From assembly GCA_016780525.1 (NCBI GenBank), contig JADHLR010000032.1:1-13211 (forward strand): a stretch of DNA of 13,211 nucleotides, given 5' to 3'. Below, piece after piece: positions 6,173 through 13,211 of the stretch. The number at the start of each line of letters is the position of its first letter. Position 1 is the stretch's first letter. The notes under the pieces are model-generated. The model was not told where the DNA came from and did not search any database. It saw only the letters and a list, made by a program, of their open reading frames with translations. The stretch comes from Candidatus Puniceispirillum sp. (lineage in GTDB: Bacteria > Pseudomonadota > Alphaproteobacteria > Puniceispirillales > Puniceispirillaceae). Both the position numbers and the translations under genes were made by a program.

Positions 6173-7552
6173 ATGACATGGCAACCAAATAGCTGGCGTT
6201 CATTTCCCATTTGCCAGGTGCCGGAATATCCAGACGCAACGCGGCTACAAGCGGTCGAAGAGATGCTGGCATCCCGGCCACCTTTGGTGTTTGCCGGTGA
6301 AGCACAGAGCCTGCAACAGCGGCTTGGCGCCGTCGCTAATGGCGAGGCTTTTTTGTTGCAGGGCGGCGATTGTGCAGAGAGCTTTGCTGAATTTTCAGCG
6401 AATAATATCCGTGACAGCTTTAAAGTGCTTTTGCAGATGGCGGTTGTGCTGACCTATGGCGCGTCGATGCCGGTTGTTAAAATTGGTCGGATGGCCGGAC
6501 AGTTTGCCAAGCCGCGCTCGTCCCCGACCGAGGTGATTGATGGCGTTGAATTGCCAAGCTATCGCGGTGACATGATCAATGGGATGGATTTTAACCCGGA
6601 CGAACGCATTCCGGACCCGCGCCGCCTGTTGCGTGTTTATGAACAATCATCGTCGACGCTTAATCTGTTGCGGGCCTTTGCACAGGGCGGCTTGGCTGAT
6701 CTGACGAAAGTGCATAGCTGGGTAACCGATTTTCTGAAAGACACGCCGCAGACACAGCGCTTTGAGGCGCTGGCTGAACGTATCGAAGAATCGCTGAATT
6801 TTATGAAAGCCTGTGGCATCACCCCGGAAAATGCGCGGCCGCTTGCCGAGACTGAACTCTATACCAGCCATGAAGCGTTGCTGCTCGGCTATGAACAGGC
6901 ATTGACCCGCCGTGATACCATTACCGAGGAACAAGGCTGGTATGCAACCTCGGCACATATGGTCTGGATTGGCGATCGGACACGCCAGCCAGATGGTGCG
7001 CATATTGAATATATGCGGGGCATCTCAAACCCGATTGGGCTGAAATGCGGGCCATCGCTTGATCCCGATGAGCTGGTGCGGTTGATTGAAATTCTGAATC
7101 CTGACAATATCGCTGGTCGCCTGACATTGATTGCGCGGATGGGCGCTGACAAGGTGCGGACAGGTCTGCCACCATTGCTGAAAGCCGTGCAGAAATCTGG
7201 TGCGAAAGTGGTGTGGTGCTGTGACCCGATGCATGGCAATACGGTGAAGGCAAGTTCTGGCTATAAAACCCGCCGGGTTAATGATGTGATGGCCGAAGTG
7301 ACCGGATTTTTTGACGCGCATGATGAGGTTGGCACCTATCCGGGCGGCGTGCATTTTGAAATGACCGGGCAGAATGTGACTGAATGTGTTGGCGGTGTTG
7401 TCGATGTGACCGAGGCCAGCCTTGGCGACCGTTATCACACACATTGTGATCCACGTCTCAATGGTGCGCAGGCGCTGGAATTAGCCTTTTTACTGGCTGA
7501 TTTGCTGAAACGCCGGCGTGGTGAACGGTCAATTTTGTCCGAGGCGGTGTAA
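6173..7552 (+). CDS. Class II 3-deoxy-7-phosphoheptulonate (DAHP) synthase
   Basis: The enzyme condenses phosphoenolpyruvate and erythrose-4-phosphate to DAHP, the committed first step of the shikimate pathway to aromatic amino acids. From ATG 6173 it has 459 residues and belongs to the class II (plant-like, AroA-II) family, unrelated in length to E. coli class I enzymes. The four metal ligands appear at C67 (GGDCAESF), H353 (DPMHGNT), E395 (GVHFEMTGQ) and D425 (THCDPRLN). The spacing of the last three (42 and 30 residues) equals that of H369, E411 and D441 in the Mycobacterium tuberculosis enzyme. The N-terminus is about 16-20 residues shorter than the mycobacterial one, so allosteric control may differ. 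It lies 134 nt after glutathione reductase, possibly with its own promoter. The symbol varies between genomes (aroF or aroG), so none is given. Confidence 0.95.
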   Translation: MTWQPNSWRSFPICQVPEYPDATRLQAVEEMLASRPPLVFAGEAQSLQQRLGAVANGEAFLLQGGDCAESFAEFSANNIRDSFKVLLQMAVVLTYGASMPVVKIGRMAGQFAKPRSSPTEVIDGVELPSYRGDMINGMDFNPDERIPDPRRLLRVYEQSSSTLNLLRAFAQGGLADLTKVHSWVTDFLKDTPQTQRFEALAERIEESLNFMKACGITPENARPLAETELYTSHEALLLGYEQALTRRDTITEEQGWYATSAHMVWIGDRTRQPDGAHIEYMRGISNPIGLKCGPSLDPDELVRLIEILNPDNIAGRLTLIARMGADKVRTGLPPLLKAVQKSGAKVVWCCDPMHGNTVKASSGYKTRRVNDVMAEVTGFFDAHDEVGTYPGGVHFEMTGQNVTECVGGVVDVTEASLGDRYHTHCDPRLNGAQALELAFLLADLLKRRRGERSILSEAV

Positions 7553-7572
7553 CATCTTTGATGGCATCTGGG

Positions 7573-7608
7573 TGCTGCCAGGGTGCAGCATGCGATGTTG
7601 CCAGCAAC
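7573..7608 (+). repeat. Two small inverted repeats in the leader before the nicotinate phosphoribosyltransferase gene
   Basis: TGCTGC (7573-7578) pairs with GCAGCA (7585-7590), and GTTG (7597-7600) pairs with CAAC (7605-7608). The first overlaps an 11-bp near-duplication, GGGTGCTGCCA / GGGTGCAGCAT (7570-7591). Both lie in the 72-nt gap, just before the ribosome site AAGG (7614-7617). They might tune translation or mRNA stability, but the stems are short. Confidence 0.25.
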
Positions 7609-7624
7609 GGCAAAAGGTAGCCAA

Positions 7625-8761
7625 ATGTCAGAATTTGCAAGCAGTGGGCCAACGCCGGATCAACAGCCGCGCCTGACCGATACCTATTTCAAACATACGC
7701 GGCACATTGTGCAGACGCATGGCGATTGCGAGGTCACCTATGCGGTATTTATGCGCCGGCCGGTGACTTTTGCCGGGCGTATGGCGATTGACTGGATCAC
7801 CGCGATGGCAGCGGCACGACAGGCCGAGTTAAAAATTGAACAGCTCTATGTAGAGGGCGCGTGGATTGGCGCTGGTGAGCCGATTTGCTATGTCACCGGG
7901 CCATTTTCGGTGCTGGTTGATCTTGAAACCATTTTCCTGCAACGGCTGGGGCCTGCCTGTGTCGCCGCGTATAACGCCTACAATATGTGCATTGAACTGC
8001 CAGATGTCGGGTTTTTGGCGATGGATGCGCGTCATTGCGCGGGCGGCGAGATGGCCGAATTGATGGCTTATGGTGCGTCGGTAGGGTCAAAAAAGGCGCA
8101 GGCCAAGACCGGCGCAATTGGCTTTGTCGGCTGTGCTGCCGATGCCACAGCGCATTTTTTCGGCAAGGACAAGGGCGCTGGTACCATGCCACATGCGTTG
8201 ATTGGCTATGCCGGGTCAACTTTGCGGGCGGCCGAATTATTTCATCAGACCATCCCGGACACACCGCTGACTGTTCTGGTGGATTATTTTGGTGCTGAAA
8301 TCACCGATGCTTTGGCTGTGGCGACGCGGTTTAAAGACCTTGCCGATGCTGGCCAGTTGTCAGTGCGGATCGACACCCATGGCGGCCGCTATGTTGAGGG
8401 GCTGGACACGCCATCATCTTATGCGGTTCTGGAGCGCAATGTGCCCGGGGCGTTGCGCGGGTATCGCACCGATGATGAGCTGCGGCTATTGCTCGGCACC
8501 GGGGTCAGTGCGGCGGCTGTATGGCATTTGCGTGAACAGCTTGATCAGCATGGTTTCGAAAAGGTCAAAATTATCGCTTCGAGTGGCTTTGGGCCGGATA
8601 AATGCCGGGTGTTTTCGCTGGCCAATGCGCCGTTAAATATGATTGGCACCGGGTCGTTTTTGCCACAAGTCTGGTCAGAAACCTATGCGACGGCTGATAT
8701 CGTTGCCTATGATGGTCAGCCGCGGGTGAAAGCTGGACGCGAATTTTTGATCCGTAAATAA
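7625..8761 (+). CDS. Nicotinate phosphoribosyltransferase, divergent type
   Basis: The likely role is to convert nicotinate and PRPP (with ATP) to nicotinate mononucleotide, the entry step of Preiss-Handler NAD salvage. From ATG 7625 (AAGG at 7614-7617, 7-nt spacing) it has 378 residues, at the short end for the family; in-frame GTG 7583 and ATG 7595 are less likely starts. Fold marks: the N-terminal LTDTYFKHT opening (17-25), GTMPHALIGY (186-195) with the presumed catalytic H190, VRIDTHGGR (247-255), ASSGFGPDK (318-326), and the phosphate-binding IGTGSFLP (340-347). DARHCAGGE (134-142) and DTHGGR replace the usual FGxRR and DSGD motifs, so it is an atypical subgroup. A nicotinamide or other pyridine substrate is possible. 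NAD synthetase follows after 16 nt, which supports a NAD role. Confidence 0.8.
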   Translation: MSEFASSGPTPDQQPRLTDTYFKHTRHIVQTHGDCEVTYAVFMRRPVTFAGRMAIDWITAMAAARQAELKIEQLYVEGAWIGAGEPICYVTGPFSVLVDLETIFLQRLGPACVAAYNAYNMCIELPDVGFLAMDARHCAGGEMAELMAYGASVGSKKAQAKTGAIGFVGCAADATAHFFGKDKGAGTMPHALIGYAGSTLRAAELFHQTIPDTPLTVLVDYFGAEITDALAVATRFKDLADAGQLSVRIDTHGGRYVEGLDTPSSYAVLERNVPGALRGYRTDDELRLLLGTGVSAAAVWHLREQLDQHGFEKVKIIASSGFGPDKCRVFSLANAPLNMIGTGSFLPQVWSETYATADIVAYDGQPRVKAGREFLIRK

Positions 8762-8777
8762 GAAAGTTGACGCGTTT

Positions 8778-10454
8778 ATGACAAAATCACTTGTGATCGC
8801 GCTGGCGCAGTTAAATGCGCATCTTGGCAATGTGGCTGGCAATATTGACCGGCTGGTCACGGCGCGCGCGAAAGCGGCGAAGGATGGCGCGGCGGTTATT
8901 GTCACGCCGGAAATGTATTTGTCCGGCTATCCATGTGATGATCTGGTGCTGCGGGATGATTTTATGGGTGAAATTGCGGCCGGAATCGCGCAATTGGCAG
9001 AAATTACATCAGATGCTGGCCCGGCCATTATTGTCGGTGCACCGCATGCCGAAAATGGCCATATTTTCAATTCGGTATTTGTGCTTGATGCGGGTCAGAT
9101 CATTGCCCGTCGGGACAAGGTGAATCTGCCAAATTATGGGGTTTTTGACGATAAACGGAATTTTACCGCCGGGGCGTTGCCGGGGCCGGTGATGCTGCGT
9201 GGTATCAAATTCGGCTTACCGATTTGCGAAGATATCTGGCAGCCTGATGTCGCCGAATGTCTGCAAGAGTCCGGGGCCGATATTCTGCTGGTGGTCAATG
9301 CCTCGCCGTTTGACAGCACCAAGCCCGAGCGCCGTATGTCAACCGTGGTTGCCCGCACCGTCGAAACCGGTCTGCCGCTGATCTATGTCAATATGGTTGG
9401 CGGTCAGGACGAGCTTGTCTATGACGGCGCATCATTTGCGTTAAATGCCGATGGCAGTCTGGCCAGCCATTTGCCGAGTTTTAGCGAGGCCGTGCTGTCG
9501 ATACAATTGTCGGTCACCGCCGGGCATATGCATCTGGCCGGGCCGGTTACACCGCCCGATGAAGATCTGGCGGCACTCTATCGCGGGGTCATGCTGGGGT
9601 TGCGTGATTATGTTCACAAAAATGGCTTTCCCGGCGTCGTTTTGGGATTGTCCGGCGGCATTGACTCGGCATTGGTGGCGGCGCTTGCGGTCGATGCGCT
9701 TGGTGCTGATCAGGTGCATGCGGTGATGATGCCATCCGCCTATACCAGTCAGGTCAGTCTCGATGATGCGACAGCGCTTGCCGAAAACCTGCATATGCGG
9801 CTGGATGACATATCCATTATACCCGGCATTGACGCTTTGACCGATATGTTAGCTGACCAGTTTGCCGGAACCGATGCGGGTGTTGCCGAAGAAAATATCC
9901 AGTCACGGTTACGCGGTTTAGTGCTGATGGGGATTTCTAATAAACATGGCGCGATGGTGTTGGCGACTGGCAATAAGTCGGAATATGCGGCGGGTTATTC
10001 AACATTATATGGCGATATGTGTGGCGGCTTTGCGCCATTGAAAGATATTTGGAAGGTGGATGTGTTTCGACTGTGCGACTGGCGCAACGAAAATATGCCA
10101 CGCGGTGCTGCCGGGCCAGAGGGACAGGTGATTCCGCCGCGGATCATCAGCAAGCCGCCCTCAGCCGAATTACGGCCGGATCAAAAAGATACGGACTCGC
10201 TGCCGCCTTATGAACGGCTCGACGCTATTATGGCCGCATTATGCGAGGAAATGGCGGATATTGATACGATTGTGCAGCGCGGGTTTGATCGCGATGAAGT
10301 CAGCCGCGCCAGTCAGCTTTTATTTCGCGCCGAATATAAACGGTTTCAGGCAGCCCCGGGGCCAAAAATGACGCCGGTTGCCTTTGGTCGTGACCGCCGC
10401 CTGCCTTTGACCTCGGCGTTCAATCCACACACAAACCAGCGTGGTTCGTGTTAA
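8778..10454 (+). CDS. nadE: Glutamine-dependent NAD(+) synthetase
   Basis: This 558-residue two-domain enzyme performs the last step of NAD synthesis, amidating nicotinate adenine dinucleotide with ATP and glutamine-derived ammonia. The N-terminal nitrilase-like glutaminase domain (about 1-260) shows the Glu-Lys-Cys triad: E45 in TPEMYLSGYP, K114 in RRDKVNLPNY and C150 in PICEDIW. The C-terminal synthetase domain opens at about 275 and carries the PP-loop LSGGIDSALV (SGGIDS 292-297). ATGNKSEYAAGYSTLYGDM and the late region SKPPSAELRPDQKDTDSLP follow, both typical of the family. Length is normal and all key residues are present. The ribosome site is weak (AAGAAAG about 10 nt before the ATG). 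It lies 16 nt after the nicotinate phosphoribosyltransferase gene, so the two are probably cotranscribed. The NadD adenylyltransferase that would link them is not in the window. Confidence 0.96.
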   Translation: MTKSLVIALAQLNAHLGNVAGNIDRLVTARAKAAKDGAAVIVTPEMYLSGYPCDDLVLRDDFMGEIAAGIAQLAEITSDAGPAIIVGAPHAENGHIFNSVFVLDAGQIIARRDKVNLPNYGVFDDKRNFTAGALPGPVMLRGIKFGLPICEDIWQPDVAECLQESGADILLVVNASPFDSTKPERRMSTVVARTVETGLPLIYVNMVGGQDELVYDGASFALNADGSLASHLPSFSEAVLSIQLSVTAGHMHLAGPVTPPDEDLAALYRGVMLGLRDYVHKNGFPGVVLGLSGGIDSALVAALAVDALGADQVHAVMMPSAYTSQVSLDDATALAENLHMRLDDISIIPGIDALTDMLADQFAGTDAGVAEENIQSRLRGLVLMGISNKHGAMVLATGNKSEYAAGYSTLYGDMCGGFAPLKDIWKVDVFRLCDWRNENMPRGAAGPEGQVIPPRIISKPPSAELRPDQKDTDSLPPYERLDAIMAALCEEMADIDTIVQRGFDRDEVSRASQLLFRAEYKRFQAAPGPKMTPVAFGRDRRLPLTSAFNPHTNQRGSC

Positions 10455-10488
10455 TCTATAGGCGATTTATGATCATGATGGAGCTCGC

Positions 10489-11829
10489 ATGAACCCGATT
10501 AAAGTCCGTTTTGCGCCTAGCCCGACCGGCCGGCTGCATGTTGGTAATTTACGCACCGCTTTGGTGAATTACCTGTTCGCGCGCAAAACTGGTGGCCGTT
10601 TTATGCTGCGTATTGATGATACCGACGAACAGCGTTCAACGACAGAATTTGAAACCGCCATTCGGGATGATTTGAACTGGATGGGGATGCGTTGGGATTG
10701 CGAGGACCGGCAATCATCGCGTCTTGATCGCTATGATCAGGCGCTGGCACAGCTTGTTGCGGCGGGGCGCGCCTATGCCTGTTATGAAACGCCGGATGAA
10801 TTATCGCTGAAACGCAAGGCTCAATTATCTGCCGGGCGTCCACCGGTGTATGACCGTGCTGGCTTGAAATTAACCGATGATGATAAAGCCAAATTAGAGG
10901 CGGATGGACGTCGGCCGCATTGGCGCTTTTTGCTGAATGATGCAGAGGTGCGCTGGCACGATATGGTGCGCGGTGATGTGGGCTATCACATGTCCAGCCT
11001 GTCAGACCCGGTTTTGATGCGGGAAGATGGTCGGGTGATTTACACGCTGGCGTCAGTTGTGGATGATATTGATCATGCGATTACCCATATCATCAGGGGT
11101 GAAGACCATGTGACAAATTCGGCAGCGCAAATCCAGCTGTTTGAGGCGTTGGGCAGCACCGCCCCGATGATGGGGCATCTGGCGCTGCTTGCTGGTGCTG
11201 ATGGCGAGGGATTGTCAAAGCGGCTGGGCAGCCTGTCGATTGGCGAGTTGCGGCAGAACGGTATCGAGCCGGTGGCCATTGCCAGCTTGCTGGCGCGCAT
11301 TGGCACCGCCGATCCGGTTGTTCCGCAAAGCCAGCTGACATCTGTGATTGAAAATTTCGACATTGCAAAATTTGGTCGCGCCACCGCAAAATTTGATCCG
11401 GCTGAACTTGCCAAGCTGAATAGTCAGATTGTTCAGGAGCTTGATTTTGCGGCTGTTGAATCGCGGCTTGCCGAAATTGATGTGGCCGGTGATGAGGCTT
11501 TCTGGCTGGCTGTGCGCGGCAATCTGGCAACGCTGCATGAGGCCAGAGTCTGGTGGGATATCTGTGCCCGGCCATTAACCCCGGTGATTGAGGCGCCAAC
11601 GGTCACAAATGCGGCGGCGGCATTATTGCCGGCGGGCGAGCTGAACAGCGAGGTCTGGTCAGTTTGGACAAAATCCATCGCGGCAGAGACCGGGGTAAAG
11701 GGAAAAGCGCTGTTCATGCCCATTCGTCTGGCCCTGACCGGGCGTGATGCTGGCCCGGAAATCGCACCTTTGCTGGCAATTATCGGGCGTGAACGGGTGA
11801 TCAAGCGGCTACAGGGTGAGACCGCATGA
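10489..11829 (+). CDS. gltX: Glutamyl-tRNA synthetase, short GluRS2-type
   Basis: This class I aminoacyl-tRNA synthetase attaches glutamate to tRNA in the cytosol. It has 446 residues, shorter than the usual 465-480. The catalytic domain starts FAPSPTGRLHVGN with the HIGH-type box HVGN at 17-20, then RIDDTD (41-46), HIIRGEDHV near 200-208, and the KMSKS-type box LSKRLGS (242-248), where the first lysine is replaced by glycine. The helical anticodon-binding domain covers about 310-446. Only one cysteine (C98, YACYE) lies where zinc-binding GluRS enzymes have CxC, so a zinc site is probably absent. HVGN and RIDDTD in place of HIGG and RIEDTD place it with the second GluRS common in alphaproteobacteria, whose tRNA preference (Glu versus Gln) is open. 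GGAG (10480-10483) lies 5 nt before the ATG. Confidence 0.93.
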   Translation: MNPIKVRFAPSPTGRLHVGNLRTALVNYLFARKTGGRFMLRIDDTDEQRSTTEFETAIRDDLNWMGMRWDCEDRQSSRLDRYDQALAQLVAAGRAYACYETPDELSLKRKAQLSAGRPPVYDRAGLKLTDDDKAKLEADGRRPHWRFLLNDAEVRWHDMVRGDVGYHMSSLSDPVLMREDGRVIYTLASVVDDIDHAITHIIRGEDHVTNSAAQIQLFEALGSTAPMMGHLALLAGADGEGLSKRLGSLSIGELRQNGIEPVAIASLLARIGTADPVVPQSQLTSVIENFDIAKFGRATAKFDPAELAKLNSQIVQELDFAAVESRLAEIDVAGDEAFWLAVRGNLATLHEARVWWDICARPLTPVIEAPTVTNAAAALLPAGELNSEVWSVWTKSIAAETGVKGKALFMPIRLALTGRDAGPEIAPLLAIIGRERVIKRLQGETA

Positions 11830-13196
11830 GCAAAATCCAGCTTTACAACACACTGTCACGTCAAAAAGAATTATTCACCCCGCTTGATCCGTCACATATC
11901 CGTGTCTATGCCTGTGGCCCCACTGTCTATGGCCGCATCCATGTTGGTAATGCCCGTCCGATTGTGGTGTTTGATGTTTTGGTGCGGGTGCTGCGGCGGC
12001 TTTATGACCGCGTGACCTATGTACGCAATATCACTGATGTTGATGATAAGATTAATGATCGTGCGGCCGCAAATGGCCAGTCGATCGACGAATTATGTGC
12101 AGATACTATCGTCAGTTTTCACGCTGATACCGCCGCGCTGGGTGCTGTGCCGCCAGATGTGGAGCCGCGTGCCACACATCATATTGACCAGATGATTGCG
12201 ATGATTTCGCTGTTGATTGACAAGGGTCATGCCTATGCCGCTGATGGGCATGTTCTGTTTCAGGTGTCGACAATGCCGCATTATGGCGCGCTGTCAAAGC
12301 GTAGCATGGAAGATATGATCGCCGGTGCGCGGGTTGAGGTCGCGCCTTATAAACGGGCACCCGAAGACTTTGTCCTGTGGAAACCCAGCACCACCAGCCA
12401 GCCGGGATGGGACAGCCCATGGGGGCGCGGCCGGCCGGGGTGGCATATTGAATGTTCTGCCATGGCAAAAGCCTATCTTGGTGAGGTGTTTGATATTCAC
12501 GCTGGCGGGCTGGATCTGATTTTTCCGCACCATGAAAACGAAATTGCGCAAAGCTGTTGTGCGCATGGCACCAGCCATATGGCCAAATATTGGCTGCATA
12601 ACGGTTTTGTCACGATGAATGATGAAAAAATGTCAAAATCGCTTGGCAATATCATCACCGTCGCCGAGGCCACCGCGCGTTACCGCCCGGAAGTGCTGCG
12701 GGCGGCTTTGCTGTCGGCGCATTATCGGGCACCGCTGGATTTGTCAGAGAACGCGATGCAGGATGCACAAAACAGCCTTGACCGGCTGTATCGTGCGGCG
12801 GGTACAGCGAAGCCATCCGATATGGCGCTCGATGATGCGTTTATGGCCTGTCTTTGTGATGATCTGAATACACCGGCGGCAATGGCGCGGCTTCACGAGC
12901 TGGCACGTTTGGCAAATAAGGGCGATCAGGCGGCGGCCACCGCATTAAAATCCAGCGCAGAATTGATCGGGCTGTTGCGCGATACGGCAGATGATTGGGC
13001 GAAAGCTGGCTCGGCGGCCGGTGACAGCGACGATACACAGTTTGATGATGCCACCATTGATGCAGAAATTGCGGCACGCAATGCCGCACGTGCGGCGCGC
13101 GATTTTGCCACTGCCGATGCCATTCGCGATCGGCTGGCTGCGGCTGGGATCATTCTTGAAGATGGGCAGGATGGAACGGGTTGGCGGCGCAGCTAG
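11826..13196 (+). CDS. cysS: Cysteinyl-tRNA synthetase
   Basis: This cytosolic class I synthetase charges tRNA-Cys. At 456 residues it has the family's usual length. The zinc site that selects cysteine is complete: C30 (YACGPTVY), C210 (HIECSAMA), H235 and E239 (FPHHENEIAQS). The HIGH-type box is HVGN (39-42), and a perfect KMSKS lies at 268-272 in MNDEKMSKSLGN. The C-terminal DALR and anticodon-binding region runs from about 320. It ends with an Ala/Arg/Asp-rich helix (AARNAARAARDFATADAIRDRLAAAGI) and the EDGQDGTGWRR tail typical of the family. The start codon overlaps the gltX stop in ATGA, which implies translational coupling. No intrinsic terminator is visible before the window ends 15 nt later. 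Confidence 0.96.
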   Translation: MSKIQLYNTLSRQKELFTPLDPSHIRVYACGPTVYGRIHVGNARPIVVFDVLVRVLRRLYDRVTYVRNITDVDDKINDRAAANGQSIDELCADTIVSFHADTAALGAVPPDVEPRATHHIDQMIAMISLLIDKGHAYAADGHVLFQVSTMPHYGALSKRSMEDMIAGARVEVAPYKRAPEDFVLWKPSTTSQPGWDSPWGRGRPGWHIECSAMAKAYLGEVFDIHAGGLDLIFPHHENEIAQSCCAHGTSHMAKYWLHNGFVTMNDEKMSKSLGNIITVAEATARYRPEVLRAALLSAHYRAPLDLSENAMQDAQNSLDRLYRAAGTAKPSDMALDDAFMACLCDDLNTPAAMARLHELARLANKGDQAAATALKSSAELIGLLRDTADDWAKAGSAAGDSDDTQFDDATIDAEIAARNAARAARDFATADAIRDRLAAAGIILEDGQDGTGWRRS

Positions 13197-13211
13197 TTTT
13201 TTCATCACGGA

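Noticed and set aside
13181..13201. T-run after the cysS stop as an intrinsic terminator
   Set aside because: No GC-rich hairpin precedes the T-run.
13162..13211. Possible start of a further gene overlapping the cysS end (opening MGRMERVGG)
   Set aside because: Only 16 codons fall inside the window, with no ribosome site and no recognisable family start.

Overview
This 13.2 kb window looks like ordinary housekeeping chromosome from an alphaproteobacterium of middling GC content. The grounds are a plant/alphaproteobacterial-type glutathione reductase next to a class II DAHP synthase, a short GluRS2-type glutamyl-tRNA synthetase, and a glutamine-dependent NAD synthetase. A free-living, SAR116-like marine lineage would fit, but that is a guess from gene style and composition, not a demonstrated placement.

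Left part (1-4655): a ten-helix EamA/DMT transporter (175-1095, +), an unrecognised 172-residue protein (1234-1752, +), a convergent acetoacetyl-CoA synthetase (1749-3725, -) whose stop codon overlaps that of its neighbour, and a divergent unrecognised protein of about 151 residues (4087-4542, +). The spacers here hold short tandem repeats: an 18-bp pair at 106-141, and 15-bp units sharing a CAAT core at 1116-1171, 3760-3804 and 3836-3868. The 361-bp divergent spacer 3726-4086 also holds an exact TTAA-N7-TTAA site, the consensus of the alphaproteobacterial cell-cycle regulator CtrA.

Right part (4668-13196): six same-strand genes that become more tightly packed downstream. They are glutathione reductase, class II DAHP synthase (entry to the shikimate pathway), a divergent nicotinate phosphoribosyltransferase, glutamine-dependent NAD synthetase, glutamyl-tRNA synthetase and cysteinyl-tRNA synthetase. 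The gaps are 134, 72, 16 and 34 nt, then a 4-nt ATGA overlap. The nicotinate phosphoribosyltransferase and NadE supply the first and last steps of NAD salvage from nicotinate. The last two genes are translationally coupled tRNA synthetases.

I found no mobile element, CRISPR array, rRNA or tRNA gene, or clearly new defence or biosynthetic system. The best leads are the CtrA-type site between the acetoacetyl-CoA synthetase and an unknown protein, the recurring 15-bp CAAT-core spacer repeats, the atypical motifs of the nicotinate phosphoribosyltransferase, the GluRS2-type synthetase, and two uncharacterised small proteins.
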